The notes under the pieces were generated by a model. It was not told the origin of the DNA. It made no database searches and saw only the letters and a list, made by a program, of their open reading frames with translations. 9,077 nucleotides of DNA from DATGQT01 sp033720695 (GTDB lineage Bacteria; Bacteroidota; Rhodothermia; Rhodothermales; Rubricoccaceae): NCBI GenBank assembly GCA_033720695.1, contig JAWWCA010000148.1:1-9077 (forward strand), in the 5' to 3' direction. Made by a program: the position numbers and the translations under genes. Each line of letters begins with the position of its first letter. Position 1 is the first letter of the stretch. Shown here in pieces: positions 1 to 7,350 of this stretch.

Positions 1-3000
1 GAGGTACTGGCCCGTGAGCCCCCACAGGTACGAGACCCCCGCCCCACGCCCCTCCGTCAGCTCGAACAGGGTTAGCCCCGCCCCGTCCCCCTCCACCGAC
101 ACGTCGGCACGCTCGGCGCGGACCTGGAGCGAGAGCCGGTCGGCCAGGGTCACGCGCGCATCGAGGGGGACGCGGACGAGCGTCGCGCCCGTCGCCTCGC
201 CGGGCTGCGCGAGGCGGTTCGTCTTCTGGCTGTAGGCGACCCCGACCGTCGCCGACGCCCCCGCCGAAGGCGTCCACGCGAGCTGCGGCTCCACCCCGAC
301 GCTCCCGATGTCGAACGTCCGCGAGGCGAACACGTCGCTGACGACGCGGTTCTGCCCGGCCGTCCCGATGAGCCGGGCACGGAGCGGCCCGAGGAGCACC
401 GCGTCGGCGTCGGCGCGGGCGGTGCGGAGGCGGCGCGTCTCCAGGCCGGCTGCGAGGCGGTTGGTGCTCGTGAGGTGGGCGAGGGCGACCCGGAGGCCGT
501 ACCGGGTGCTCAGAGGGAAGAACGTGAGGTCCTGCGCCACGCGGAACCGCCCGGTCAGGGTGGCGGGCGGGAGCGTGTCCCCGTCCACGACCCGCCCCGC
601 GCGCTGCTGGAGGACCGACGGGCGGAGGAGGAGCACGCGCCGGATCTCAGGGTCGGTGCTCTGCTCCCGTACGTCGAGGGTCGTCCGGGCGGAGACGAGG
701 CGAAGGGCGCGCGCGAGGGGGCGCGCGTCGGCCTGCCCGACGAGGCGGCCGGGGTCGAGGCGGAGGCGGAGCTGGCCCGAGACGCCAATCGTCGGGAAGA
801 GCGCATCGGACGGGACGAAGGTGCGCGCGTAGGTGCCTTCGAGCGGCGTGGTTTCGGGGAAGAACTCGTCCACCTGCGCCACGCCGTCGGGCTCCCCTGG
901 ACGCGGCTCTCCCTCTCCGTCGCGCCACACGTACTCTCCGAGCTCGGAGCCGACGAGGAGGTAGGTCTCCTGGAGGAGCGGCGTCCGCTCTGTCAGCGCC
1001 TCGTAGAGCGTCGTCACCTCGACCGCCCGGCGCAGCGGGGCCGCACGCCCCGTCCACCGGACGGCCAGGCTCTCGGTGTCCTGCTGCCCCATCGGCTCGA
1101 ACGGCGCCTCGGCCTCCTTGGTGCGGTACGCCAAGCGCGCCTCTGTCGTGAGGCTCCCGGTCGGCCGGTAGCCGAGCGTGGTCTCGAGGGTCGTCGCGAG
1201 GGCCGAGGGCGCGAGGCGTCCGTCGAGGAGGTCCTCCTCCCACCGGTATGCGACGGCCCCCGTGGCCGTGAGTGGCCCGGAGGTCCAGGCGAGTCCCGGC
1301 TGGACGGACCGGAAGGCGAACGAGCCCCGGGCGAGGCTGTCGGCCCCCACCACGTTCTGCCGGCGACGCTCCTCCTCATACCGGAGGGAGGGGGTGAGCC
1401 GGCCCTCCAGGACGGGCATCCGGAGCCCGGCCCACTGCCGCACGAACACCCCCGTCTCCCCCGCACCCGCGTCGTGGCTCGACGCGGCATCGAGGCGAGC
1501 GTCCAGCGCCGGAAGCCCGCGCCCGGTGCCGTCGAGGGCGAGGGCGAATGCACCGCGCCACGCGTCGAACCGCTCCCCGAGGTCGAGGCGCCCAGCCTCC
1601 GCCTCCACCTGCGCCGTCTCGCCGCGGGCCCAGCGCGCGGCCCCCTCGGTCGTGGCCTCATCAAGGGAGTCGAGGCGGAGCTCGACGCCGAGGGGCACCC
1701 CGGCGGGGTCGGCCCCCGACCGCCCGAGGTTCCAGCGGCGGTTGAACTCCACAGGCCGCGTGCGGTCGAACGCTCTGAACTGGGCCTCCTGGCGCCGGTG
1801 CACCACATCGGCGGAGACTCGGCCTCCCAGGAGCGCGGTGGGCTGGAGCCGTAGGCCGGCGACCCCGGCGAACCCCTCGTCCCCATCGTCGAGCGCCGAG
1901 AGCGTGTTGACGTCGTTCAGAGAGCCTGCCCCTTCGCCGAAGAGGGTGAGCCCCGGGACGGGCGCCACGCTCCCCCGCACGTCGACGACGCGGCGGGTCT
2001 GCGGCGCGGGCAGGAGCCGGAACGGCACGTAGTCGCCGCCCGTGGGCCCGACCCACTCGTAGAGGATGCCGTTGAGGGCCTGGGCCGCCCGCCGGTACTG
2101 ACCGGCGCCGTCGGCCACCCGCGAGAAGCGGACCCGGAAGACGCTGTCGGCCGCCGCCGTCGCGGGGACGAAGATGCGGTAGCGCTCGCCCGCCAGCGTC
2201 GTGTCGCGGCGGGTGTAGAGGACGAACGGGCTCTCGGGGTCAAACGGGACGCGCTCGGCCCCGTCCACGAGAACGAGGTCGTCCCCGGCCGCCGCGATGG
2301 CATCGAGGTCCGCCTCCGTCAGCCCGAGCGCGTCGCCGAAGGCGGCGGCGTCGGCCTCCTGGAGGACAGTCACGGCGAGGCGGCCGCGGGCGCCCCCCGC
2401 TGCGCGCCAGAACCCGGCGTCGGCGTCGGCCGCAAGGAGCGTGCGCGTGTAGCGGCTCGTGGTGTACTCGAAGTCGACGGTGAGCCGTCGCTCGGCCGTG
2501 ATCAGGTGCCGGGGCGTGAAGGTGAGCTCGCCCGTGGCGTAGTCGATCACGTAGTCCTGCGCCTCGCCACGGTCGAGGAGGACCCCGTCGAGGTAGACCC
2601 GCTCGCTCCCGGGGACGACGAGGACGAACTCCTCGCCGTCCTGCCCACGCAGTCGGTACGGCCCTTGCACCCCTTCGAGGGGCGCGAGGTCCTGGCTCCG
2701 AAAGAGCCCCCGGGTCGTCGCCCCTGCCGCTCGGATGGCCCCCCCAGCGAACGCCCCGCCCGCCGGCACCGCCCCCTCGACCGCCGCGCCCTGGATCTTC
2801 CGCGTCAGCGAGGCGAAGACGGCGTCGGTGTAGGCGAGGTCGACGTCGCCCAGGCGTGCGGTCCCGGCGGGCGCGGTGAACTGGACGTAGACGCGGTCGA
2901 AGTCGGAGAGCTGCTGCGTGGTGCCCTCGGGCTGGATCGGGGTGTTCGCGTCGGTGAGGACGGCCTGCACGGCCACGTCGTCGGTGATGGGCCCCGAGAG

Positions 3001-3522
3001 CTCCATCCGGAGCCCGCTCTCCACGGAGACGTCGCGGTTGCTCCCGGCCGTGATCCCGCGGGAGATGGACCCGCGCCGCTCCAGCCGGACCCCTCCGAAG
3101 AGGGGCTCGATCTCGGTGTCCCTCTGCTCCGCGACGGTCCGGCGGCCGAGCGAGTCCGCCTCCTCCGTCAGCACCCTGCGCGCCGCGACGGGCAGCGACG
3201 GGAGCGTCCGGTACTGCGCCGCGAGCCCGGTGCCGGGGGCCACCGCGACCCCTCGGAGCGTCAGCACCCCGCTCTGGGCCTCGAGTCCGTACTGCTCCGC
3301 CGTCAGGCGCACCGGGGCGAGGCCCGGCGGAAGGAGCCACAGCGCCTCAGAGCCGGGGACGATGTTGGGCTGGAGTTGGGCTCTCGCCCCCGCGCCGATC
3401 AGGACCGTGTCGCGGACGGCGCCGAGGCCGGGCCCCGCCGGGGCGGGCTGCGCCTGCGCACCTCTCCCCGCCGTGCACACGGCCACCAGCGCGAGTGAAT
3501 ACAGCAGGCGACGAACCCCCAT
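1..3522 (-). CDS. Giant secreted, probable outer-membrane beta-barrel protein (C-terminus outside window)
   Basis: Reading down from the ATG at 3522, the frame stays open for 1174 codons to the window edge, so the 3' end is missing. Residues 1-24 form a signal peptide (Arg pair, hydrophobic core, AQA then Gln at 24/25). Residues 151-215 hold a strong signature: GSISRG, then a strand-like stretch, then DANTPIQPEGTTQQ and FDRVYVQF, followed by a GDVDL motif. Around 305-345 is GSERVYLDG with IDYATGELTF. Near 860-895 is a GEYVWRDGEGEPRPGEPDG-type acidic loop. The rest alternates short polar and hydrophobic strands rich in Arg, Tyr and Leu, typical of a large barrel. I remember this signature from long uncharacterised Bacteroidota/Rhodothermota outer-membrane proteins; the IDY-G-LTF block also recalls SprA of the type IX secretion system, but full SprA repeats are not seen. 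No other in-frame ATG, GTG or TTG lies between the start and the upstream TATCTT box. Function unknown; export and envelope location are fairly safe. Confidence 0.85.
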   Translation of the reverse strand, partial: MGVRRLLYSLALVAVCTAGRGAQAQPAPAGPGLGAVRDTVLIGAGARAQLQPNIVPGSEALWLLPPGLAPVRLTAEQYGLEAQSGVLTLRGVAVAPGTGLAAQYRTLPSLPVAARRVLTEEADSLGRRTVAEQRDTEIEPLFGGVRLERRGSISRGITAGSNRDVSVESGLRMELSGPITDDVAVQAVLTDANTPIQPEGTTQQLSDFDRVYVQFTAPAGTARLGDVDLAYTDAVFASLTRKIQGAAVEGAVPAGGAFAGGAIRAAGATTRGLFRSQDLAPLEGVQGPYRLRGQDGEEFVLVVPGSERVYLDGVLLDRGEAQDYVIDYATGELTFTPRHLITAERRLTVDFEYTTSRYTRTLLAADADAGFWRAAGGARGRLAVTVLQEADAAAFGDALGLTEADLDAIAAAGDDLVLVDGAERVPFDPESPFVLYTRRDTTLAGERYRIFVPATAAADSVFRVRFSRVADGAGQYRRAAQALNGILYEWVGPTGGDYVPFRLLPAPQTRRVVDVRGSVAPVPGLTLFGEGAGSLNDVNTLSALDDGDEGFAGVAGLRLQPTALLGGRVSADVVHRRQEAQFRAFDRTRPVEFNRRWNLGRSGADPAGVPLGVELRLDSLDEATTEGAARWARGETAQVEAEAGRLDLGERFDAWRGAFALALDGTGRGLPALDARLDAASSHDAGAGETGVFVRQWAGLRMPVLEGRLTPSLRYEEERRRQNVVGADSLARGSFAFRSVQPGLAWTSGPLTATGAVAYRWEEDLLDGRLAPSALATTLETTLGYRPTGSLTTEARLAYRTKEAEAPFEPMGQQDTESLAVRWTGRAAPLRRAVEVTTLYEALTERTPLLQETYLLVGSELGEYVWRDGEGEPRPGEPDGVAQVDEFFPETTPLEGTYARTFVPSDALFPTIGVSGQLRLRLDPGRLVGQADARPLARALRLVSARTTLDVREQSTDPEIRRVLLLRPSVLQQRAGRVVDGDTLPPATLTGRFRVAQDLTFFPLSTRYGLRVALAHLTSTNRLAAGLETRRLRTARADADAVLLGPLRARLIGTAGQNRVVSDVFASRTFDIGSVGVEPQLAWTPSAGASATVGVAYSQKTNRLAQPGEATGATLVRVPLDARVTLADRLSLQVRAERADVSVEGDGAGLTLFELTEGRGAGVSYLWGLTGQYL

Positions 3523-3527
3523 CGGCA

Positions 3528-3543
3528 GGCGGCCGGGGCCGCC
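3528..3543 (-). promoter_or_regulatory. GC hairpin beside the start codon of the giant gene
   Basis: A perfect inverted repeat, GGCGGC and GCCGCC around a four-base loop, ends five bases before the ATG at 3522 on the coding strand. In RNA it would make a very stable stem covering the ribosome-landing zone. It could limit translation or simply reflect base composition; the sequence cannot tell which. It lies inside the 82-base leader between the TATCTT box and the start. Confidence 0.35.
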
Positions 3544-3604
3544 AGTACGAACGGAACGAGACGTAGCGGAGAGCGGGGGCGAGGCGGGCGGGTGACGGGC
3601 GCGG

Positions 3605-3610
3605 AAGATA
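3605..3610 (-). promoter_or_regulatory. TATCTT box, candidate promoter of the giant gene
   Basis: TATCTT on the minus strand (AAGATA on plus) sits in the gap after the NHL lipoprotein gene, 82 bases before the ATG at 3522. It matches the boxes before purD and the Omp85-like gene. It resembles the Bacteroidota TAnnTTTG element only in part. A TTTG lies at 3640-3637, but 26 bases separate the two, longer than usual for a -33 element, so no upstream element is claimed. If active, it lets the giant gene be transcribed apart from purD. Confidence 0.45.
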
Positions 3611-3648
3611 ACGGCACGGCGGGCGCCCTCCGAGGCCAAACCCGACAC

Positions 3649-4578
3649 CTACTCCACCCGGAGCAGCCGCGTCCGGGTGAGGACGTAGAGCTGCCCGGCA
3701 GAGACGGCGGCGTCCACGAGCTCCTCCCCGACGTCCACCGGGACGACGTCCACGAGCCCCCCCTCCAACCGATGAACAGCCACGGCCTGCGGCCCAACGA
3801 CGAGGAGCCGCTCCCCCTCGGGCCCCCGACCCAATCCAACGGCGCGGACGCCGCCCGCCGCCGCGCCGGGAACAGCGTGGCGGAACACGCCGAGGTTCGA
3901 GTAGACGACGACGGCCTCTCGGCCGGGGTCGGCGACGTACACGGCCCCGGCTCCATCGACCGCCACGTCGGTCGGCGCCGAGAGAGCGCCAGGGCCATCG
4001 GCTCCGAGCGAGCGAGCGAGACGCCGCCCCTCCCACCACACCACCACGCCCCGCTCCGCCTCGACGGCGTAGAGCGCGTCGGCGGGCCCCACGGCCACGG
4101 CGAGCGGGCGCCCACGGAGACCCAGCGAGGCCTCGTCCTCACGGGACCGCGCGGACTCGGGACGGCCGACGGCCCGCGGCTCCCCGGACGGCACCGGGAT
4201 CGTCTCGATGAGGCGGCCCTCTCTCGACAGCCGTTGGAGCCTCGCGTTCCCCGTGTCCGCGACGTACAGCTCGAGGCCGTTGGTCGGGTCCACCCCGGAG
4301 GGTTCGAGGAGGCCGTGGTCCCCTGCGCCCGGCCCGCCGAAGGAGGCGAGCCTCTCCCCCTCTGGCGTGAGCGAGACGACGACGGACTCCGCCGCATCCA
4401 CCACGTAGAGGGCCTCGCCCGCAACCGCCAGGGACCGCGCGTCCCGGAAGCGGGCGACTTCGGTGACCGGGCGCGCGTCGGGGCCGGCAGGTGCCGTGCC
4501 GGGCACCCCCACCGGCGACGGGGACGCGCAGGCCGCGAGCGCCACGGCGACCCATCCGCTGAACACGACGCGGGTCAT
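3649..4578 (-). CDS. Lipoprotein with NHL-type beta-propeller
   Basis: The 309-residue protein starts with a short signal peptide and the lipobox LAAC, Cys17 being the predicted lipidated residue, then a Pro/Ala/Gly linker to about residue 38. The remainder reads as six propeller blades, each with a small-residue turn and an LYV-D or VYVAD strand. The clearest are at 92-122 (LYVADTGNARLQRL, a classic NHL repeat) and 201-233 (VYVADPGREAVVVYSNLG). The strand at 38-44 probably closes the ring with the C-terminal blade. Such propellers bind partners or glycans and are rarely enzymes; no catalytic signature is visible. Its ATG overlaps the purD stop in ATGA, so translation is probably coupled to purD. 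The giant outer-membrane gene follows after 126 bases, so an envelope partnership is plausible but unproven. No type IX secretion C-terminal tail is seen; anchoring in the inner or outer membrane cannot be decided. Confidence 0.88.
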   Translation of the reverse strand: MTRVVFSGWVAVALAACASPSPVGVPGTAPAGPDARPVTEVARFRDARSLAVAGEALYVVDAAESVVVSLTPEGERLASFGGPGAGDHGLLEPSGVDPTNGLELYVADTGNARLQRLSREGRLIETIPVPSGEPRAVGRPESARSREDEASLGLRGRPLAVAVGPADALYAVEAERGVVVWWEGRRLARSLGADGPGALSAPTDVAVDGAGAVYVADPGREAVVVYSNLGVFRHAVPGAAAGGVRAVGLGRGPEGERLLVVGPQAVAVHRLEGGLVDVVPVDVGEELVDAAVSAGQLYVLTRTRLLRVE

Positions 4579-5858
4579 CGCGCCGGGCGGGCCAGGGCTC
4601 GGTGCCCGATGTCGCGGCGGAGCGTCTTGCCCTCAAACTGGATGGCCCCGGCACCGGCGTAGGCGGCGTCCAGGGCGGCCCGCAGGGTGTCCCCGAGCCC
4701 GGTCACGCCGAGCACCCGACCCCCGTCCGTGGCGACGCGCCCGTCCTCTCGGGTCGTCCCTGCGTGAAACACGAGGGCGTGCCGCGCGGCCTCCTCGAGC
4801 CCCTCGATGGGCTTCCCCGTCTCATAAGGCCCAGGGTACCCGGCCGAGGCGAGGACCACGCACGCTGCCGCGCCCGGGCGCCGCGCCACCTCCAGCGCGT
4901 GCACCTGCCCGTCGGCCACCGCCTCGAACAGGGCCAGCGGGTCCCCGCCGAGCAGAGGGAGCACCACCTGGGTCTCCGGATCCCCGAACCGGCAGTTGAA
5001 CTCGACGACGGAGGGGCCAGCGGCCGAGATCATGAGGCCGCAGTAGAGCACGCCGCGGTACGGGTGCCCCTCGCCGCGCATCCCGTCGAGGACCGGCCGG
5101 ATGATGCCGCGCTCGACCTCCCGCAGCACGTCGTCCGTGACGACGGGGGCCGGGGCGTAGGCGCCCATCCCTCCGGTGTTGGGTCCGGTGTCGCCCTCGC
5201 CGACGCGCTTGTGGTCCTGGGCGGGCGCGAGGAGGACGTGGTCGGTGCCGTCCGTGAGCGCGAAGACGCTGGCCTCCTCGCCCTCGAGGAACGCCTCCAC
5301 GACGACGGCGTCGGCGGCCTCGCCGTAGGCGTCCTCCCGCATCATCCGGTGCAGGGCCTCCAGCGCCGCCGCACGGGTCTCAGCGACCACGACGCCCTTG
5401 CCGCCAGCGAGGCCGTCGGCCTTGAGCACGACGGGAAGCGGGTGGGCCTCGACGTAGGTGCGAGCCTCGTCGTAGCCTCCGCGCTCGAACGTCCGGCTCC
5501 TCGCCGTCGGAACGCCGTGGCGCTCCATGAACGACTTGGCGAAGGACTTGGAGCCTTCGAGCCGCGCCGCCGCCGCGCTCGGACCGAACACGCGGACGCC
5601 CGCCGCGTCGAGGCGGTCCGCCAACCCGGCCACGAGCGGGGCCTCCGGGCCCACCACGACGAGGTCGACCGCCCGCGCGACGGCCAGGTCGACCAGCCCG
5701 TCGAGGTCGGAGGCAGGAATCGGAACGGTCTCCGCCATCGCGGCGATGCCCGCATTGCCAGGAGCGCAGAGGAGGGTCGGGCGGCGGGGGCTGCGGGCGA
5801 GCGCGTGGAGGATCGCGTGCTCGCGTCCGCCGCCTCCGACGACGAGAACGGTGGGCAT
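4575..5858 (-). CDS. purD: Phosphoribosylamine-glycine ligase (GARS)
   Basis: This cytoplasmic ATP-grasp enzyme joins 5-phosphoribosylamine and glycine, with ATP hydrolysis, to give GAR, the second step of de novo purine synthesis. The 427-residue product has the usual family length. It shows the N-terminal nucleotide-fold motif VLVVGGGGREHAI (4-16), the ATP-grasp lysine region KADGLAGGKG (146-155), GPNTGGMGAYAP (225-236), and the metal-binding and family signature EFNCRFGDPETQ (286-297). The C-terminal domain ends in a GLGDTL...RRDIGHR segment. The ATG at 5858 was chosen because the GARS N-terminal strand begins right there. The frame stays open upstream to 6110, but that part has no GARS similarity and would run through the promoter box and into the divergent gene. 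The stop overlaps the next gene's start (ATGA). No other pur gene is in the window, so purD stands here apart from a purine operon. All key motifs are intact. Confidence 0.98.
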   Translation of the reverse strand: MPTVLVVGGGGREHAILHALARSPRRPTLLCAPGNAGIAAMAETVPIPASDLDGLVDLAVARAVDLVVVGPEAPLVAGLADRLDAAGVRVFGPSAAAARLEGSKSFAKSFMERHGVPTARSRTFERGGYDEARTYVEAHPLPVVLKADGLAGGKGVVVAETRAAALEALHRMMREDAYGEAADAVVVEAFLEGEEASVFALTDGTDHVLLAPAQDHKRVGEGDTGPNTGGMGAYAPAPVVTDDVLREVERGIIRPVLDGMRGEGHPYRGVLYCGLMISAAGPSVVEFNCRFGDPETQVVLPLLGGDPLALFEAVADGQVHALEVARRPGAAACVVLASAGYPGPYETGKPIEGLEEAARHALVFHAGTTREDGRVATDGGRVLGVTGLGDTLRAALDAAYAGAGAIQFEGKTLRRDIGHRALARPAR

Positions 5859-5885
5859 CGGTGGCGAGGGGGTTGGGGCATCGCG

Positions 5886-5891
5886 AAGATA
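5886..5891 (-). promoter_or_regulatory. TATCTT box, candidate purD promoter
   Basis: TATCTT on the minus strand lies 27 bases before the purD ATG, in a GC-rich gap where an A/T-rich hexamer stands out. If it acts as the -10/-7 element, the leader would be about 20 bases, and it contains no Shine-Dalgarno sequence. No TTG-type upstream element sits at normal spacing. Confidence 0.5.
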
Positions 5892-5909
5892 CCCGGCTCG
5901 GCGGGGCCC

Positions 5910-5926
5910 GACGCATCCCAAGCGTC
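5910..5926. promoter_or_regulatory. Dyad between divergent promoter boxes, operator-like
   Basis: GACGC-n7-GCGTC is a perfect 5+5 dyad; one more symmetric T/A pair inside makes 6 of 7 half-site positions match. Its centre (5918) lies almost midway between the TATCTT boxes of purD (5886-5891) and of the Omp85-like gene (5951-5956), so it covers the upstream promoter region of both. It could bind a dimeric regulator; short dyads also arise by chance in GC-rich DNA. Confidence 0.25.
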
Positions 5927-5950
5927 TTCCCTTGTTCCGGCGGCCTCGCC

Positions 5951-5956
5951 TATCTT
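5951..5956 (+). promoter_or_regulatory. TATCTT box, candidate promoter of the Omp85-like gene
   Basis: TATCTT ends 26 bases before the TTG start at 5983. A TTG at 5932-5934 lies 16 bases upstream, rather close for a -33 element. Orientation and distance match the purD box on the other strand, and the two are arranged back to back. Confidence 0.5.
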
Positions 5957-5982
5957 GAGCGCCCAGCCCGCCTTCTCCCGCT

Positions 5983-7245
5983 TTGCGCCCCTCCGCCCTT
6001 CTCCCCCTCCTCGGCGCGCTCCTCCTCGGTACGGGGACCGCCGCGTCGCCCTTCCCCTCCGCAACCGCTGCGACGCCCGGGTCGAGCACCACCGCGCCGG
6101 CCGACACCACCCGACCCGAGGTCTACCTCCTCCCACGCTTCCAGCCGGCCGCGCTGTGGTCGGCTTCGCGGGGGTTCGGGATCGGCGGCGGGCTCGGCAT
6201 CCGAAACCTCGGCTGGGCCGGGAGCGAGATCGAGGTCGGGGCGCGGCTGTCGCAGCGGTTCCAGAGCGCCTCCGTCTACCTCTACACCGGGAACCCCTAC
6301 ACGACCCCGCTCTACGGCCTCGTGGGGGCTCGCGTGCGCACCTCGTCGCGCCAGCGGTACTACGGCCTCGGCCCCACGTCCGACCGGGACGACCGGCTCA
6401 ACCTCGACTTCGCGTCGGGCCAGATCGAGGGGCGCGTTGGGTGGTACCCCCTCGGCCACACCGGCCTCCTCCTCCAGCCGGGCGCGCGCCTGCTCTACGA
6501 CAAGCTCAGCGACTTCGAAGACGCCGACGACGACCCCGCGTCGCTCCCGGACACGACGCTGCTGAGCCGGCTCGAAGGCGACGCCCGCTACGGGGTATCG
6601 GTCGGGCTGGAGGTGGGCCACGACACCCGAGATCGGCTCGTGATGACGCGGCGGGGCGCGCTGGTCGAGGCCTCGCTCCGGCGCTTCTACGCCCTCGACG
6701 GGACGGACCTCCGCTTCAACAGCGCACAGGTCCGCGTCTTCGGCTTCCAGCCGCTGATGGGCCGTCGCATCGTGCTGTTCGGCCGCGCCGTCGCCGCCGT
6801 CACCCGAGCCGACGACGAGATCGACAACACCCGGCTGCCGTTCTTCTACCGCCCCGCCCTCGACGACGCCCTCCTCCCCGGCTACACCGGCGAGCGGTTC
6901 TTCGGGAACGACCTGGTGGCAGTCGGCGCCGGCCTCCGCTTTCCCCTCGTCGACCTCTTCGGGCGCTACGCCATCGACGGGCTCCTGATGGCGGACGTGG
7001 GGAGCAGCTACGACGACGTCGCCGACCAATTCAAGTTCGCCGTCTCGTTCGACGAAGACGTCGTGGCAGATGCCGAGGGGCGGGTCCCGCTCCGGCCGTC
7101 GCTCGGCGTCGGGTTCAACCTCGTCAACATCGACCGCGACCGGGCCGTGGTGGGCGCTCTCCTCGGCTTCAGCCCTGAAGGGTTCGTGCTGGGCGGGCTG
7201 CAGATCGTGTACGACTTCCGGGATCTCCTCCCGCTCTTCCGCTAG
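5983..7245 (+). CDS. Omp85/BamA-like outer-membrane barrel without POTRA domains
   Basis: The 420-residue product begins with a signal peptide (hydrophobic 4-20, Ala-rich cleavage zone about 20-30) and a short Ser/Thr/Ala linker. From about residue 46 nearly all of it is amphipathic barrel strands. Omp85-type landmarks are RYYGLGPTSD (125-134), HDTRDRLVMTRRGALVEASL (213-232, the D-R-D...G strand/turn), and GERFFGND followed by VGAGLRFPL (303-322). There is no room for POTRA domains, so it belongs to the short family resembling the 16-strand BamA/TamA/FhaC barrel alone; such proteins may insert or export a partner, but roles are poorly known. The usual (V/I)RG(F/Y) motif reads LPGY (298-301), with Pro for the conserved Arg. 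The TTG start is forced: an in-frame TGA at 5956-5958 lies upstream with no ATG or GTG after it, and the signal peptide begins at the TTG. The gene is divergent from purD and is followed by a 126-base gap. Confidence 0.88.
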   Translation: MRPSALLPLLGALLLGTGTAASPFPSATAATPGSSTTAPADTTRPEVYLLPRFQPAALWSASRGFGIGGGLGIRNLGWAGSEIEVGARLSQRFQSASVYLYTGNPYTTPLYGLVGARVRTSSRQRYYGLGPTSDRDDRLNLDFASGQIEGRVGWYPLGHTGLLLQPGARLLYDKLSDFEDADDDPASLPDTTLLSRLEGDARYGVSVGLEVGHDTRDRLVMTRRGALVEASLRRFYALDGTDLRFNSAQVRVFGFQPLMGRRIVLFGRAVAAVTRADDEIDNTRLPFFYRPALDDALLPGYTGERFFGNDLVAVGAGLRFPLVDLFGRYAIDGLLMADVGSSYDDVADQFKFAVSFDEDVVADAEGRVPLRPSLGVGFNLVNIDRDRAVVGALLGFSPEGFVLGGLQIVYDFRDLLPLFR

Positions 7246-7275
7246 ACCGGCTTCCCGACGGGCTGCTGGCGGGCC

Positions 7276-7308
7276 GCGCGTCGCGCCACCGTTGCCGGCC
7301 CGACGCGC
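7276..7308 (+). terminator. Inverted repeat after the Omp85-like gene, possible terminator
   Basis: GCGCGTCG at 7276-7283 pairs perfectly with CGACGCGC at 7301-7308 across a 17-base loop, about 30 bases after the stop codon. No U-tract follows, so it is not a classical intrinsic terminator. Its location between two separately promoted genes is suitable. Confidence 0.25.
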
Positions 7309-7344
7309 CCGCGCCCGCCGTCCCCGCGCGATCCGTCCGACCCG

Positions 7345-7350
7345 TAGCTT
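7345..7350 (+). promoter_or_regulatory. TAGCTT box, candidate promoter of the membrane protein/glycosyltransferase pair
   Basis: TAGCTT, one base off TATCTT, ends 21 bases before the GTG at 7372. The leader between is almost pure pyrimidine, without A and with only three G, so no Shine-Dalgarno sequence is possible. No upstream -33 element is visible. Confidence 0.4.

Noticed and set aside
475..3498. Several plus-strand open frames opposite the giant gene
   Set aside because: They are fragmented and overlap one another, with Arg/Pro/Gly-rich composition. The minus-strand frame is continuous with a signal peptide and motifs.
3619..3634. GGGCGCCC-centred near-palindrome after the NHL lipoprotein gene
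   Set aside because: It has no loop and no U-tract, and such GC palindromes are expected at this base composition, so it is not called as a terminator.
5859..6110. Extended purD start at 6110 (511 residues)
   Set aside because: The extra N-terminus has no GARS similarity and would cover the divergent promoter region and the start of the neighbouring gene; the ATG at 5858 gives the normal length.
4602..7178. Very long open frame on the plus strand (858 codons) antisense to purD and then out of frame with the Omp85-like gene
   Set aside because: Stop codons are rare in such GC-rich DNA. The product is low-complexity Arg/Pro/Gly-rich with no motif, while both overlapped genes have clear family signatures.
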